Source: Sphingomonas turrisvirgatae (GTDB taxonomy: Bacteria > Pseudomonadota > Alphaproteobacteria > Sphingomonadales > Sphingomonadaceae). From it: a stretch of DNA of 64,000 bases. The stretch is taken from contig NZ_MDDS01000068.1 in the NCBI RefSeq assembly GCF_001721295.1, forward strand, positions 62,001 to 126,000. The letters run 5' to 3'. Both the position numbers and the translations under genes were made by a program. The notes under the pieces are model-generated. The model saw nothing but the letters and a program-made list of their open reading frames with translations. It ran no database searches and was not told where the DNA came from. This document shows positions 46,620-55,314 of this stretch, piece after piece; the stretch's first letter is position 1, and each line of letters starts with the position of its first letter.

Positions 46620-47947
46620 ACGCCGGCGCGACCCCATTGGCGGCGAAATTCCATATGCTGGGCGTGGAAGTCGCGCACGCCATAATGCTGCCAGCCCTGC
46701 GGCCGATGCCCGTGCGATAGGTGCTCGCCGAACAGTGTCTCAAGCAGTGCGGGGCCGTGGCGTTCGACCAGCGCCGGGCGCAGGTGGCGACCATGCCAGG
46801 GTTCGGCGCCGGCCTGTTCCGGCAGCATCCCAAGCTCCGCGCCGTTGAACAGCAGGCGCACGGCCGCCGGTCGCGCCGCCGTGATCGACTGTTCGACATG
46901 CTCGATACCCTCGCCCAGGTCGAGAACCAGCGGCACGGCCGGATCGGGACGGGCAATCGAGGCAAGCTTCCACCAGCGGCCGTCCACCCCGGCAACCGCG
47001 CCGCGATGGTAGAGATAGCGGTGAAGCTGGGCGAACAGTCGGTCATAGGCCGTATCGAAATGCAGGGTGCGACACAGCGACAGTGCGCCCCGCGCGATCG
47101 GGGTCAGGCGCTCAAGGAACGTTGCGCGACGATCGGTCAGGATGAAGCGAGCCAAGCGACGGCGGCGGCGCTCCGCCGAACGCGCGATGTCCAGCGCGCC
47201 ATGCAGATGCGGATGCTTGAGCAACATGCGCGCGTCCGATCGCCCTTCCTCGAACGCGCGGCGGCATGCGCTGGCGAGGGAAGAGGTAGCATGCTCATGA
47301 TGCCAGCCGAACGCATCGGGTGCATAGCGGATGGCAACGCCGTGCGCGATCAGGCGGGCACCCAGCTCCAGATCCTCTCGCGCTCTGGCGAATTGGGGAT
47401 CAAGGCCGCCGACCCGATCCCACAGCGCGCGCGACATCGAGAGGTTGCCGGTCAGCAGATCGCGAAAGCCGAAGCGATGACCGGGGCTGGCCAATGCGGC
47501 GAAATGACGGGTCCACCAGCCGCGAATGCGCAAGCGGAAGATGTCCTCGGACGCATGCGGCGCGGGCGGGTAGGGGCCGACCACCGCGCCGCCCGGCTGA
47601 TCGCGATGTGCGCGCCAATGCGCGGCGACGGCGCCGGGCAGCGGCAGGACATCGTCATCCAGGAACAGCAGCAAGTCGGCGCGTGAGGCGGCGGCCCCGG
47701 CGTTGCGGGCATGGGCAGGGCCGTTGCCGGGCAGTTCGATCACCCGGATCGGAAACGTCGCGGGATGCGCGGCAAGCATTGTCGCCGTCCCATCGCGGCA
47801 CCCATCGGCCACGGCGATCAGTTCGAAAGGCGGCGTATCGGCGCCCTGTCGTTCCAGCGCATCCAGCATCTGGATCATCAGATCGCGACGATTGTGCGTT
47901 GGCACGACGATCGTGATTTGCGGGAGCGGATCGAATGCCTCAACCAT
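46616..47947 (-). CDS. GT2 glycosyltransferase with C-terminal extension
   Basis: A 443-residue GT-A enzyme. ITIVVPTHNRRDLMIQMLDA opens the fold, LLLFLDDDVLPLPG is the DxD motif, and AREDLELGARLIAHG holds the ED catalytic-base region. About 170 residues after the transferase domain form an additional module (from about residue 275) not recognised; it reads as mixed alpha/beta and could bind the acceptor. It overlaps the next GT2 gene by 8 nt. Donor and acceptor unknown. Confidence 0.88.
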   Translation of the reverse strand: MVEAFDPLPQITIVVPTHNRRDLMIQMLDALERQGADTPPFELIAVADGCRDGTATMLAAHPATFPIRVIELPGNGPAHARNAGAAASRADLLLFLDDDVLPLPGAVAAHWRAHRDQPGGAVVGPYPPAPHASEDIFRLRIRGWWTRHFAALASPGHRFGFRDLLTGNLSMSRALWDRVGGLDPQFARAREDLELGARLIAHGVAIRYAPDAFGWHHEHATSSLASACRRAFEEGRSDARMLLKHPHLHGALDIARSAERRRRRLARFILTDRRATFLERLTPIARGALSLCRTLHFDTAYDRLFAQLHRYLYHRGAVAGVDGRWWKLASIARPDPAVPLVLDLGEGIEHVEQSITAARPAAVRLLFNGAELGMLPEQAGAEPWHGRHLRPALVERHGPALLETLFGEHLSHGHRPQGWQHYGVRDFHAQHMEFRRQWGRAGV

Positions 47948-49109
47948 GGCGCGCGATCCGGCGAGCTTGCAGATAGCGGCCCGGACCGCTCATCGCGCCG
48001 CGCGCCTGGGTCGCGGCGACGTTGAAGGGCAGCGGATTGCGGTCGCTGCGGCGGGAGCGCAGCAGTTCGGGAATCTGGCCGCGCAGCCAGCGCGCGAACA
48101 CCGGCAGCACGCGCATATCGCGTTCGAACAGCAGCGCCTTGGTCCATACCGCGAAGGCGGCGGCCTCGTAACCGAAGATCTGCTGCTGCAATTCGGCCAT
48201 GCTTCGCCGATGGCGGTGCCAGTTCAGCGCCTGGGGATCATAGACGATGCGATAGCCATTGAGCAGCAGGCGGCGGAAATAGTCAGTGTCACCCCCGGCG
48301 AGCGAGCGCGTTCCGGCGTCGAGCGCGGGATCGAACCAGCCGACCTGATCGATCACCGACCGCCGCATCGCCATGTTCACGCCGGCGCCCGCGCGCCAGG
48401 CATGGAACGGGTCGCAATTCCCGGCATCGAGCACCGCGCGCTTGAACCCGCGAACGAAGCCGCCGGTCCGCTGAAACGCGATCTGCGCGTCGCTGTCGAG
48501 TTCCAACGCCATCGTCAGCCCGGTCACCGCAAGAATGGTCGGGTCCGCGAAGTTGCGCAGCAGCGTTGGCAGCCAGGCGCGGTCGGGCGTCGCATCGTCA
48601 TCGATAAAGGCGACCACCTCGCCGACCGCCTCCCGCAACGCGGTGTTGCGCGCATTGTTGAGGCCGGGCTTTGGTTCGCGGACGTAGCGAACCTGCGGAT
48701 ACCGCTCGACCAACTGGCGGGTAGCATCGGTGCTGGGGGCGTTGTCGATGACCAGGATCGGGGCCTGATGATCCATCCGCCGCAGCCCGTTCAGGCAGTT
48801 CTCAAGATCCTCGGTCCGGTCGCGGGTGCAGATTGCGACCGTAGCGGACGGCAGCGTCGTGGGCGCTTCGATCAATGCGGGGGCGTTCAGCCGGTGCCGC
48901 AGCAACGCCTCCCAGAACGCGGAATCGGCATGATCGTAAAGCTGTTCGCGTAACGCGGGGCCGGACGTTGCGACCGGGGCGGGCAGCACCGCCTGGCCCG
49001 CCGGCAACCCTGCGATGCGCAACAGCACCACCGCGCCGTCATGGCCCGCCATATCCGGCAGGCGATCCGGCATCGCATCGACATCGATGTCGAGTACGGC
49101 GAGCGGCAT
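47940..49109 (-). CDS. GT2 glycosyltransferase with N-terminal extension
   Basis: A 389-residue protein. The first 85 residues form a separate module (VVLLRIAGLPAGQAVLPAPV), after which SATVAICTRDRTEDLENCLN starts the GT-A fold. VAFIDDDATPDRAWL is the DxD motif and LAGGDTDYFRRLLLNGYR the catalytic-base region. The N-terminal module is seen in several large GT2 proteins and may orient the acceptor. The start overlaps the wzt stop by one base (TGATG). Confidence 0.88.
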   Translation of the reverse strand: MPLAVLDIDVDAMPDRLPDMAGHDGAVVLLRIAGLPAGQAVLPAPVATSGPALREQLYDHADSAFWEALLRHRLNAPALIEAPTTLPSATVAICTRDRTEDLENCLNGLRRMDHQAPILVIDNAPSTDATRQLVERYPQVRYVREPKPGLNNARNTALREAVGEVVAFIDDDATPDRAWLPTLLRNFADPTILAVTGLTMALELDSDAQIAFQRTGGFVRGFKRAVLDAGNCDPFHAWRAGAGVNMAMRRSVIDQVGWFDPALDAGTRSLAGGDTDYFRRLLLNGYRIVYDPQALNWHRHRRSMAELQQQIFGYEAAAFAVWTKALLFERDMRVLPVFARWLRGQIPELLRSRRSDRNPLPFNVAATQARGAMSGPGRYLQARRIARHG

Positions 49110-50392
49110 CAGGCGTTCTCACTTGCAAGGTCGTCGCCGACGGTTTCGCCCCTGTGCCAGGCGTTCGGCGGATTGAGAAACCCCTTGCTCGGCGCTGCCG
49201 CTTCGTTCGCCGCGACGATCTGCAGGGGGTAAGCCTCCGCATGATAGTCGTAAACGGTGTGCCAGTCGGGCGCAAACAGGCCCAGGGTCAGGCGATAGGC
49301 ACCGGGCGCGAGGTCGAGCCGCGCGATTTCGAGCGTCACGGCATTGGGCCCGCCGCCCGGCGTCAGCGTCAGCCCGGCCCGATCGCTGTGCGTTTCGAAG
49401 AGTGCCGTGTCGTCCGGCCCATAGATCCCGATGAGCGCGATCGGCGCGACGTCGAGTTCGCGCGGGTCGTAACGGAATGAGACGTTGAGCCCTTGACCGG
49501 CCACCAACGTGTCGGTTCCGTTGCCCTCGCTGTCGGTCAGGGTGACCAGTTCGATCGCCATTTCGCCCGACCCAAACCGATTGACCTCGGCCTCGAGCAC
49601 GGCCTCGACCACCTTGGGCGGCAGCCGCGCGTCGCGCGCTTCGACTTCCGCCACCTTGGCGTCGACCGATGCGGTATAGATCGCCATCGTTTCCGACAGC
49701 GGGCCATAGGCGACCAGCTGCCCGTGATCCAGCAGGACGACATCGTCGCACAGCGCCTCGATCTGCGCCTCGTCATGCGACACGAGAAAGATCGTGCAGC
49801 CGGTCTCGCGGATTTCGCTCACGCGCTTGAGGCATTTGCGCTGGAACGCCTGATCGCCCACGGCCAGCGCCTCGTCGATCAGCAGCACGTCTGGGGACAT
49901 GTGCACCGCCACGGCAAAGGCGAGGCGCATGCGCATGCCGGTGCTGTAGGTGCGAACAGGTTGCTCGATGAAGTCGGCCAGTTCGGCAAATTCGACGATA
50001 TCGTCGAATTTCGCCTTGATCTCGCTGCGCAACATGCCGGAGATGACGCCGAGCAGGAACAGGTTCTCACGGCCCGTCAAGTCCTCGGTCAGACCCGCGC
50101 CGATGTCGAGCAGCGCGCCGATCCGGCCGTTGACCTTGATCGATCCCTCGTCAGGCGTGCCGACCCCGCCGATCAGCCGCAACAGCGTCGACTTGCCCGC
50201 GCCGTTCAGGCCGATCACGCCCACTGCGCGGCCGCGCGGAATGCTGAAGCTGATGTTGCGCAGTGCCCAGAACGGCTCGCGCTTGGGCGCGCGATAGCCC
50301 GACAGGATGCGCCCCTTGAGAGACGTCGGCCGTCCCCGGTCGCGCGCGCGATAGGTCTTGCCAAGACCGCGGACGACGATCGCGCTGGCCAT
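49109..50392 (-). CDS. wzt: Wzt-type polysaccharide ABC exporter ATPase with C-terminal glycan-binding domain
   Basis: A 427-residue ATPase. Walker A GLNGAGKSTLL, signature YSTGMRMRLAFAVA, Walker B VLLIDEALAVGD and the switch histidine LVSHDEAQ are intact. From about residue 260 a beta-rich domain (NVSFRYDPRELDVAPIALIG; LAPGAYRLTLGLF) matches Wzt C-terminal domains that recognise the capped end of a finished glycan before export. This implies an O-antigen-like chain with a specific terminal group, perhaps the methyl group from the NodS-like protein next door. The ATG at 50392 overlaps the wzm stop by one base. Confidence 0.93.
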   Translation of the reverse strand: MASAIVVRGLGKTYRARDRGRPTSLKGRILSGYRAPKREPFWALRNISFSIPRGRAVGVIGLNGAGKSTLLRLIGGVGTPDEGSIKVNGRIGALLDIGAGLTEDLTGRENLFLLGVISGMLRSEIKAKFDDIVEFAELADFIEQPVRTYSTGMRMRLAFAVAVHMSPDVLLIDEALAVGDQAFQRKCLKRVSEIRETGCTIFLVSHDEAQIEALCDDVVLLDHGQLVAYGPLSETMAIYTASVDAKVAEVEARDARLPPKVVEAVLEAEVNRFGSGEMAIELVTLTDSEGNGTDTLVAGQGLNVSFRYDPRELDVAPIALIGIYGPDDTALFETHSDRAGLTLTPGGGPNAVTLEIARLDLAPGAYRLTLGLFAPDWHTVYDYHAEAYPLQIVAANEAAAPSKGFLNPPNAWHRGETVGDDLASENA

Positions 50393-51165
50393 TACAATTC
50401 CTCGTCGAACCGGGGGCTGACGCGGGCGAACCACCACAGGCTCGCCGCGAGCGTCACCATGCCGAACGCCAGGATCTTACCCATCGTCACGAGCGAGGGC
50501 CATTCGCCATAGACCAGGATCGCGCGATACCCCTCCAGCACCCAGGCCATCGGGTTCCAGGTGTTGAGATAGGACAGGTCGTGCGTCTTCTGGATCGGCC
50601 GGTAAAAAACCGGGGTCACATAGAATGCGACTGTCAGTGCCAGCGCGACGAGATGTTCGGTGTCCCGCATGAAGACATGGGCGGCCGACAGGAAATAGAC
50701 GAGGCCCACGGTCAGCAGCAGTTGCAAAAGGACCATCACCGGCAGCGCCAGCAGCGGCGCCCCGGGCAGGCCGACATCGATCATCGCGCAGATGATGACC
50801 AGCGGCAGCGCCAGGACGAAGTGCACGCCATGCCCCAGGACGGTTAGCAAGGGCAGCAGCATGACGGGAAAACCGGGCCGGCGCACCAGTTCCTTGCTGC
50901 TCGAAATCGCATTCGTGCCCGCGCCGACCGCGCCGCTGAACCAGCTCCAGATCAGCACACCGGCGAACACGAAGGTCGTGTAATGCTCGATATTCAGCGG
51001 CAGGATCAGCCCGAAGACGAGCGAAAACACGGCCAGCTGCATCAGCGGCTTCATCAGCGACCAGCCGATCCCGATGAACGAACGCTGGTAGCGCACCTTC
51101 AGATCGCGGGCGATGAGCTCGATGAGCAGATCGCGCCAATGTTGATATCGTAATGCCGCTTGCAT
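50392..51165 (-). CDS. wzm: Wzm-type polysaccharide ABC exporter permease
   Basis: About 257 residues with six transmembrane helices, ABC2_membrane family. RDLKVRYQRSFIGIGWSLMK is the cytoplasmic gate helix and LNTWNPMAWVLEGYRAILVY the typical late motif. It pairs with the ATPase gene it overlaps. I prefer the ATG at 51165, which gives the usual length; a GTG at 51213 would add 16 residues through the divergent promoter. It starts the six-gene minus-strand operon. Confidence 0.9.
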   Translation of the reverse strand: MQAALRYQHWRDLLIELIARDLKVRYQRSFIGIGWSLMKPLMQLAVFSLVFGLILPLNIEHYTTFVFAGVLIWSWFSGAVGAGTNAISSSKELVRRPGFPVMLLPLLTVLGHGVHFVLALPLVIICAMIDVGLPGAPLLALPVMVLLQLLLTVGLVYFLSAAHVFMRDTEHLVALALTVAFYVTPVFYRPIQKTHDLSYLNTWNPMAWVLEGYRAILVYGEWPSLVTMGKILAFGMVTLAASLWWFARVSPRFDEEL

Positions 51166-51330
51166 GTGGTCGATCCGGCCAGCCCCATAGCCTTGGAAGT
51201 TGCATGCCGTCACCCATACCGCAGTGCAACGTATTTCGTAGTTACATCGCTTTGCCGATCAGCCATTAAGGAATTGTGCGTTGATCGCGATCCAAGGCGA
51301 TCGGGGACAAGGGCGGAGCAGGTTGGGCAC
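51166..51330. promoter_or_regulatory. divergent promoter region wzm / trifunctional gene
   Basis: A 165-base gap between two divergent starts, AT-richer than its surroundings from 51,230 to 51,280. It contains ACCGCAGTGCAAC (51218-51230), close to ACCGCAACGCAAC at 38421-38433. Promoters for both directions must lie here; no convincing hexamer pair was found. Confidence 0.4.
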
Positions 51331-54315
51331 ATGGCCGTAATTTCGGTAATCATTCCCGCGCACGATGCCGCCCGGACGCTGGACCGGACCCTGGCGAGCG
51401 TGCGAGCGCAGTCTTTCGCCGATTGGCAGGCGATCGTCGTGGACGATGGCTCCGCCGACCGTACCCACGCAATCGCCCAGCGCCATGCCGATGCGGACCC
51501 GCGCATTCAGGTCATCGGCCAGCAGCAGGCCGGCGTATCGGCGGCGCGCAATGCCGGGCTGGGCGCGGCGCTTGGCCAATGGGTGCTGTTCCTGGATTCG
51601 GACGACGCCCTGCGTCCCTATCACATGGCCCGGATGCTCGATGCGGCGGCGGCTGCGCCGGATGCGGGATTGATGCATTGCAGCTGGCAACGGGTGGAGT
51701 CGGGGAAAGCCTGGCGTGAGGTCCATCTGGCGCAGGCGATCGACGATCCGATGCGGATGACCGCAAGAACCTGTCCCTTCGCGATCCACGCGGCGCTGAC
51801 TCGTCGCGATCGGATCGAGGCGGCAGGCCGGTTCGATCCGGCATTGCGCATCGCGGAGGATTGGGACCTGTGGCAACGGCTGGCACGGATCGGCGTCACA
51901 TTCGCGCCGGTTCCCGACGTCCTGGTCGATGTCTATGTCGAGCCGGGTTCGCTTTCCAGCAACAGCGCGCGGCATCTGTCAGACGGTCTGGCGGTCATGC
52001 GGCGCGGCTATGGCGTCGATCCGCGGCTTTCGTCGGATGTAAGCTTTGCAGGCGGCGCCCCGGCACGCGACTTCCCCTCGGCGGCCTGGTATTTCGCGAT
52101 CTGGATGGCGGCGGCGGCGCTGGGGCGTGGCGACGATCCGGTCGCGCTGATCGACGGGGCGGACCTTCCTGAACCGGGCAGTCTGGATTCAGCCGTACTT
52201 GCGGCGTTGATCGAAGACGGGCTGGCGATCGGCGCAGGCCCCGGCAGCGGCCCGTTGCACGCCGCCTGGTCCCGCCTCGCCGGTGGGGTGGGCGCGATCT
52301 GCGATCGGATCGCGGCTCGAGCCGAGTCGCCGATCCTGGCCGATCAGATTCGCGTCACGCTGGAGCGCAAGATCGTCGAGGCGGTCCCAGCCGGGCAGGA
52401 AGCGCGGGTCGGCACGTTCGCCAGGATCGTCGTCGATCTGTCGACCGTGATGCGGGATCGGCCGCTACCGGACGTCGATCGAGTCCATACGACGCTAGTC
52501 GTGGATGGCACGCCCGTTGCCGATACAGGCACTCAGCTCGCCTTTGGGGCGCTGTCGGCCAGCGCGCAGCTCGCGATGGCGCGGCGCGTACCGGACAGCG
52601 CGACGCTGCGCGGCGATACGGTCCGCGCGCTGGTTCGTCGTGGCCCCTTCGCATTGGGACTGCCGCCGCTGGCCGGATTGAAGCAATATGCCCGGCTCGT
52701 GCGATCGGCGCGAAAGCCGCACGTGCACCGGCATGCCAGCCTGCCGCATGAGGACGTGCGCGACCTTCTCCTTCGCGCCGAGCCCGACGGGGCGGCCGGC
52801 ATTGCCGCGAACGATCGACTTGCGGCGATCGTCGCGGAGGAGCGGGCACGACTGACGTTGCCGTCGGATGCGGGCGAGGGGGCATCGACCGAGGGCTGGG
52901 TCGAGCCGGACTATAGCCGAGAGGATTATTGGGAGGGCATCTTCGCCAAGGCCGATCCCTGGGAATATCGCAACGATTATGAGACGGTAAAGTACGAACA
53001 GACGCTGGACCTGGTGCGTGACGTCACGATCGGCACGGCGCTTGAGATCGCCTGCGCGGAGGGGGAGTTCACCCGGCGGCTGGCTGCCGTGGCCGGACAG
53101 GTCCTGGCCACCGACATCGCGCCGACGGCGGTGGAGCGCGCTGCCCGTGCCTGTGCCGACCTGCCCAACTGCACGTTTCAGCGGCTGGATCTGCTGACCG
53201 AGACGCCGCCTGGGCGCTATGACCTGATCGTCGCCAGTGAAGTGCTTTACTATCTCGAACCCGCCGCGATGCGGGCATTTGTCGAGAAGGTGGAGCGGCA
53301 CCTCAATCCCGGTGGCATCTTCCTGACCGCGCATGCCAATCTGCTGGTCGACGAGCCCGATCGCACGGGCTTTGGCTGGCCGCATCATTTCGGCGCGAGG
53401 GGAATCGGCTCGATCGTCCTCGCGCATGGCGGATTCGCGCTTGAAACCGAACTGTGGACGCCGCTGTACCGCATCATGCGCTTTCGCAAGACCGCGATCG
53501 AGACCGCGCCGCCACCCCGGCACATCATCGCCGACGCGGCACGCAACCTGCCGGAGCGAGTCGCCGCTCAGGTCAAATGGCGTGGCGGGCATGAAGCGCC
53601 GGTCACCGACGAGTGGCATGACTTCCCGATCCTGATGTACCATCGCATCGCCGATGACGGACCGGCCGCGCTCGCTCAGTGGCGCACGTCGCCCGCTGCG
53701 TTCGAGGCACAGCTCCGGCACCTGCGAGATGATGGCTGGAAGGGCGTTTCGTTCGACCGGATGCGGGAAGCGGTGCATCTTGGCTGGTCGTTGCCTGAAA
53801 AGTGCGTGATGCTGACGTTCGATGACGCGACGCGCGATTTCATGGATTTCGCGGTGCCGCTGCTGCATCGCTACGGCTTTCCCGCGACCCTGTTCGTGCC
53901 CACCGATCATGTCGGTGGCGCTGCTGTGTGGGACTCGGCCTATGGCGATCCCGCGCTGCTGCTCGATTGGGACGAGCTTCGCGCGCTGCAGCACTGCGAT
54001 ATGACGGTGGCCTCGCATGGCGCGACGCACCGACCGCTCACCGTGCTGGATGCCGAGACGGTGGTGCGCGAACTGGCGAGCAGCCGCTTTCGCCTGGAAC
54101 AGGCGTTGGGCCAGCCCGTCGCCGCCATCGCCTATCCCTATGGCGCGTTCGATCAGCCCGTGCGGGATGCCGCTGGCGCGGTGGGGTATGACTTTGGCTT
54201 TACCTGTTTCGACGGCCTGGTCACCGACCACGCCGATCCGCTGGCGCTGTTCAGGCGGGAGGTGAGGGGCGGGATCGATCTTGCCCAGTTCGACGCGCTG
54301 TTACACGGGCGCTGA
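51331..54315 (+). CDS. trifunctional GT2 glycosyltransferase / NodS-like methyltransferase / NodB-like deacetylase
   Basis: A 994-residue protein of three enzyme types. Residues 1-230: a GT2 domain (ISVIIPAHDAARTLDRTLAS; FLDSDDALRP; a catalytic-base region AEDWDLWQRL). Residues about 520-720: a SAM methyltransferase of NodS type, with DYWEGIFAKADPWEYRNDYE before motif I ALEIACAEGEFTRRLA and ASEVLYYLEP. Residues about 760-994: a polysaccharide deacetylase, with PILMYHRIADDG, the metal/base motif MLTFDDATRDF (near 826), SHGATH with metal histidines, and AYPYGAFD. The 230-520 linker is helical and unassigned. Nod factors use NodC, NodS and NodB separately; here comparable steps are in one chain. 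Glycan N-deacetylation and methylation of an added sugar are inferred. Confidence 0.88.
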   Translation: MAVISVIIPAHDAARTLDRTLASVRAQSFADWQAIVVDDGSADRTHAIAQRHADADPRIQVIGQQQAGVSAARNAGLGAALGQWVLFLDSDDALRPYHMARMLDAAAAAPDAGLMHCSWQRVESGKAWREVHLAQAIDDPMRMTARTCPFAIHAALTRRDRIEAAGRFDPALRIAEDWDLWQRLARIGVTFAPVPDVLVDVYVEPGSLSSNSARHLSDGLAVMRRGYGVDPRLSSDVSFAGGAPARDFPSAAWYFAIWMAAAALGRGDDPVALIDGADLPEPGSLDSAVLAALIEDGLAIGAGPGSGPLHAAWSRLAGGVGAICDRIAARAESPILADQIRVTLERKIVEAVPAGQEARVGTFARIVVDLSTVMRDRPLPDVDRVHTTLVVDGTPVADTGTQLAFGALSASAQLAMARRVPDSATLRGDTVRALVRRGPFALGLPPLAGLKQYARLVRSARKPHVHRHASLPHEDVRDLLLRAEPDGAAGIAANDRLAAIVAEERARLTLPSDAGEGASTEGWVEPDYSREDYWEGIFAKADPWEYRNDYETVKYEQTLDLVRDVTIGTALEIACAEGEFTRRLAAVAGQVLATDIAPTAVERAARACADLPNCTFQRLDLLTETPPGRYDLIVASEVLYYLEPAAMRAFVEKVERHLNPGGIFLTAHANLLVDEPDRTGFGWPHHFGARGIGSIVLAHGGFALETELWTPLYRIMRFRKTAIETAPPPRHIIADAARNLPERVAAQVKWRGGHEAPVTDEWHDFPILMYHRIADDGPAALAQWRTSPAAFEAQLRHLRDDGWKGVSFDRMREAVHLGWSLPEKCVMLTFDDATRDFMDFAVPLLHRYGFPATLFVPTDHVGGAAVWDSAYGDPALLLDWDELRALQHCDMTVASHGATHRPLTVLDAETVVRELASSRFRLEQALGQPVAAIAYPYGAFDQPVRDAAGAVGYDFGFTCFDGLVTDHADPLALFRREVRGGIDLAQFDALLHGR

Positions 54316-54324
54316 GCGGGCCGG

Positions 54325-55314
54325 TCAGCCGTTGAACCGCCGACCCATGGCGAGTGGATCGTCCGCCCACTCCGGCAAGGCAGCGGGCGGGGCGGGTTGC
54401 GTTCGAAACGGCTCGATCAACGTGCGCGGCGCCTCGATCAACGCCATGCGCGCGGCCAGCAGCGGATGACGTTTCGCGAGCGTCGCCAGCACCTTGAGCA
54501 ACATGCCCGGCCGCCGGCGATGGATCGCGCGCCGCACGACCCAGCGGGCATAGCGCGCGACGCCGATATCCAGCAGCGCGCGCTTGTCGGCGTGCCGCGC
54601 CGCCATTTCATCAACGACCATGAACCAGGATCGCAGCATGCGAGTAAGGTCGCTCGACATGTTGTCGGGCAGCTGGCGATAGCCGATATGGTGGCCGGGC
54701 GCGACGGCGAAGCGGTAATGCTCGGCGACCCGGCAATAGAACAGGATGTCCTCGCAGCCCTGCGCGCCGGCGTTGCGCAATGCGGGTTCGAAGCCACCGA
54801 CCCGCTCGAACGCGTCGCGCCGGACCAGCGCTGCACTGCCGTTGCCGATGAAATTCTCGACGAACAGCGTGTCCAGGACCGTGCCCTCGATCGCCCGGCC
54901 GGGTTCGCGGTAGATGACGGTGTCCGCGCTGTCGATCATCACATACCAGCTATAGCACAGGCCGGCGTCCGGCCCGGCGGCGGCCAGCGCCGCGATCTGC
55001 CGCTCGGTCTTGTCCGGCGTCCACAAGTCGTCGGCATCGACAAAGGCGAGCCAGTCGGACTGCGCGAGCGAGGCGCCGTGATTGCGTGCCGCCGCCACAC
55101 CGGCATTGGCCTGACGCATCACGCGAAAGCGCGGATCACCTGTCGCGAAGCGTTCGGCGATCGCGACGGTGTCGTCGGTCGACCCATCGTCGATCACGAT
55201 GACTTCGAGCGCGCGATGCGTCTGCGCCGCGACGCTGCGCAGCGTGGCTTTGATCCATCGCGCCGCATTATAGGCCGGGATGATGACGCTGACGAGCTTG
55301 CCGCCGTCACTCAT
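54325..55314 (-). CDS. GT2 glycosyltransferase
   Basis: A 329-residue GT-A enzyme. VSVIIPAYNAARWIKATLRS, WLAFVDADDLWTPDK (DxD) and GCEDILFYCRVAEHY (catalytic-base region) are in order. C-terminal helices after residue 240 are basic and may lie at the membrane. The start at 55314 overlaps the next gene's stop by 4 nt. It ends nine bases from the trifunctional gene's stop, convergent. Substrates unknown. Confidence 0.88.
   Translation of the reverse strand: MSDGGKLVSVIIPAYNAARWIKATLRSVAAQTHRALEVIVIDDGSTDDTVAIAERFATGDPRFRVMRQANAGVAAARNHGASLAQSDWLAFVDADDLWTPDKTERQIAALAAAGPDAGLCYSWYVMIDSADTVIYREPGRAIEGTVLDTLFVENFIGNGSAALVRRDAFERVGGFEPALRNAGAQGCEDILFYCRVAEHYRFAVAPGHHIGYRQLPDNMSSDLTRMLRSWFMVVDEMAARHADKRALLDIGVARYARWVVRRAIHRRRPGMLLKVLATLAKRHPLLAARMALIEAPRTLIEPFRTQPAPPAALPEWADDPLAMGRRFNG

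Noticed and set aside
52495-54231. Minus-strand open frame of 578 codons opposite the trifunctional gene
   Set aside because: It is antisense to methyltransferase and deacetylase motifs and has no recognisable protein features.
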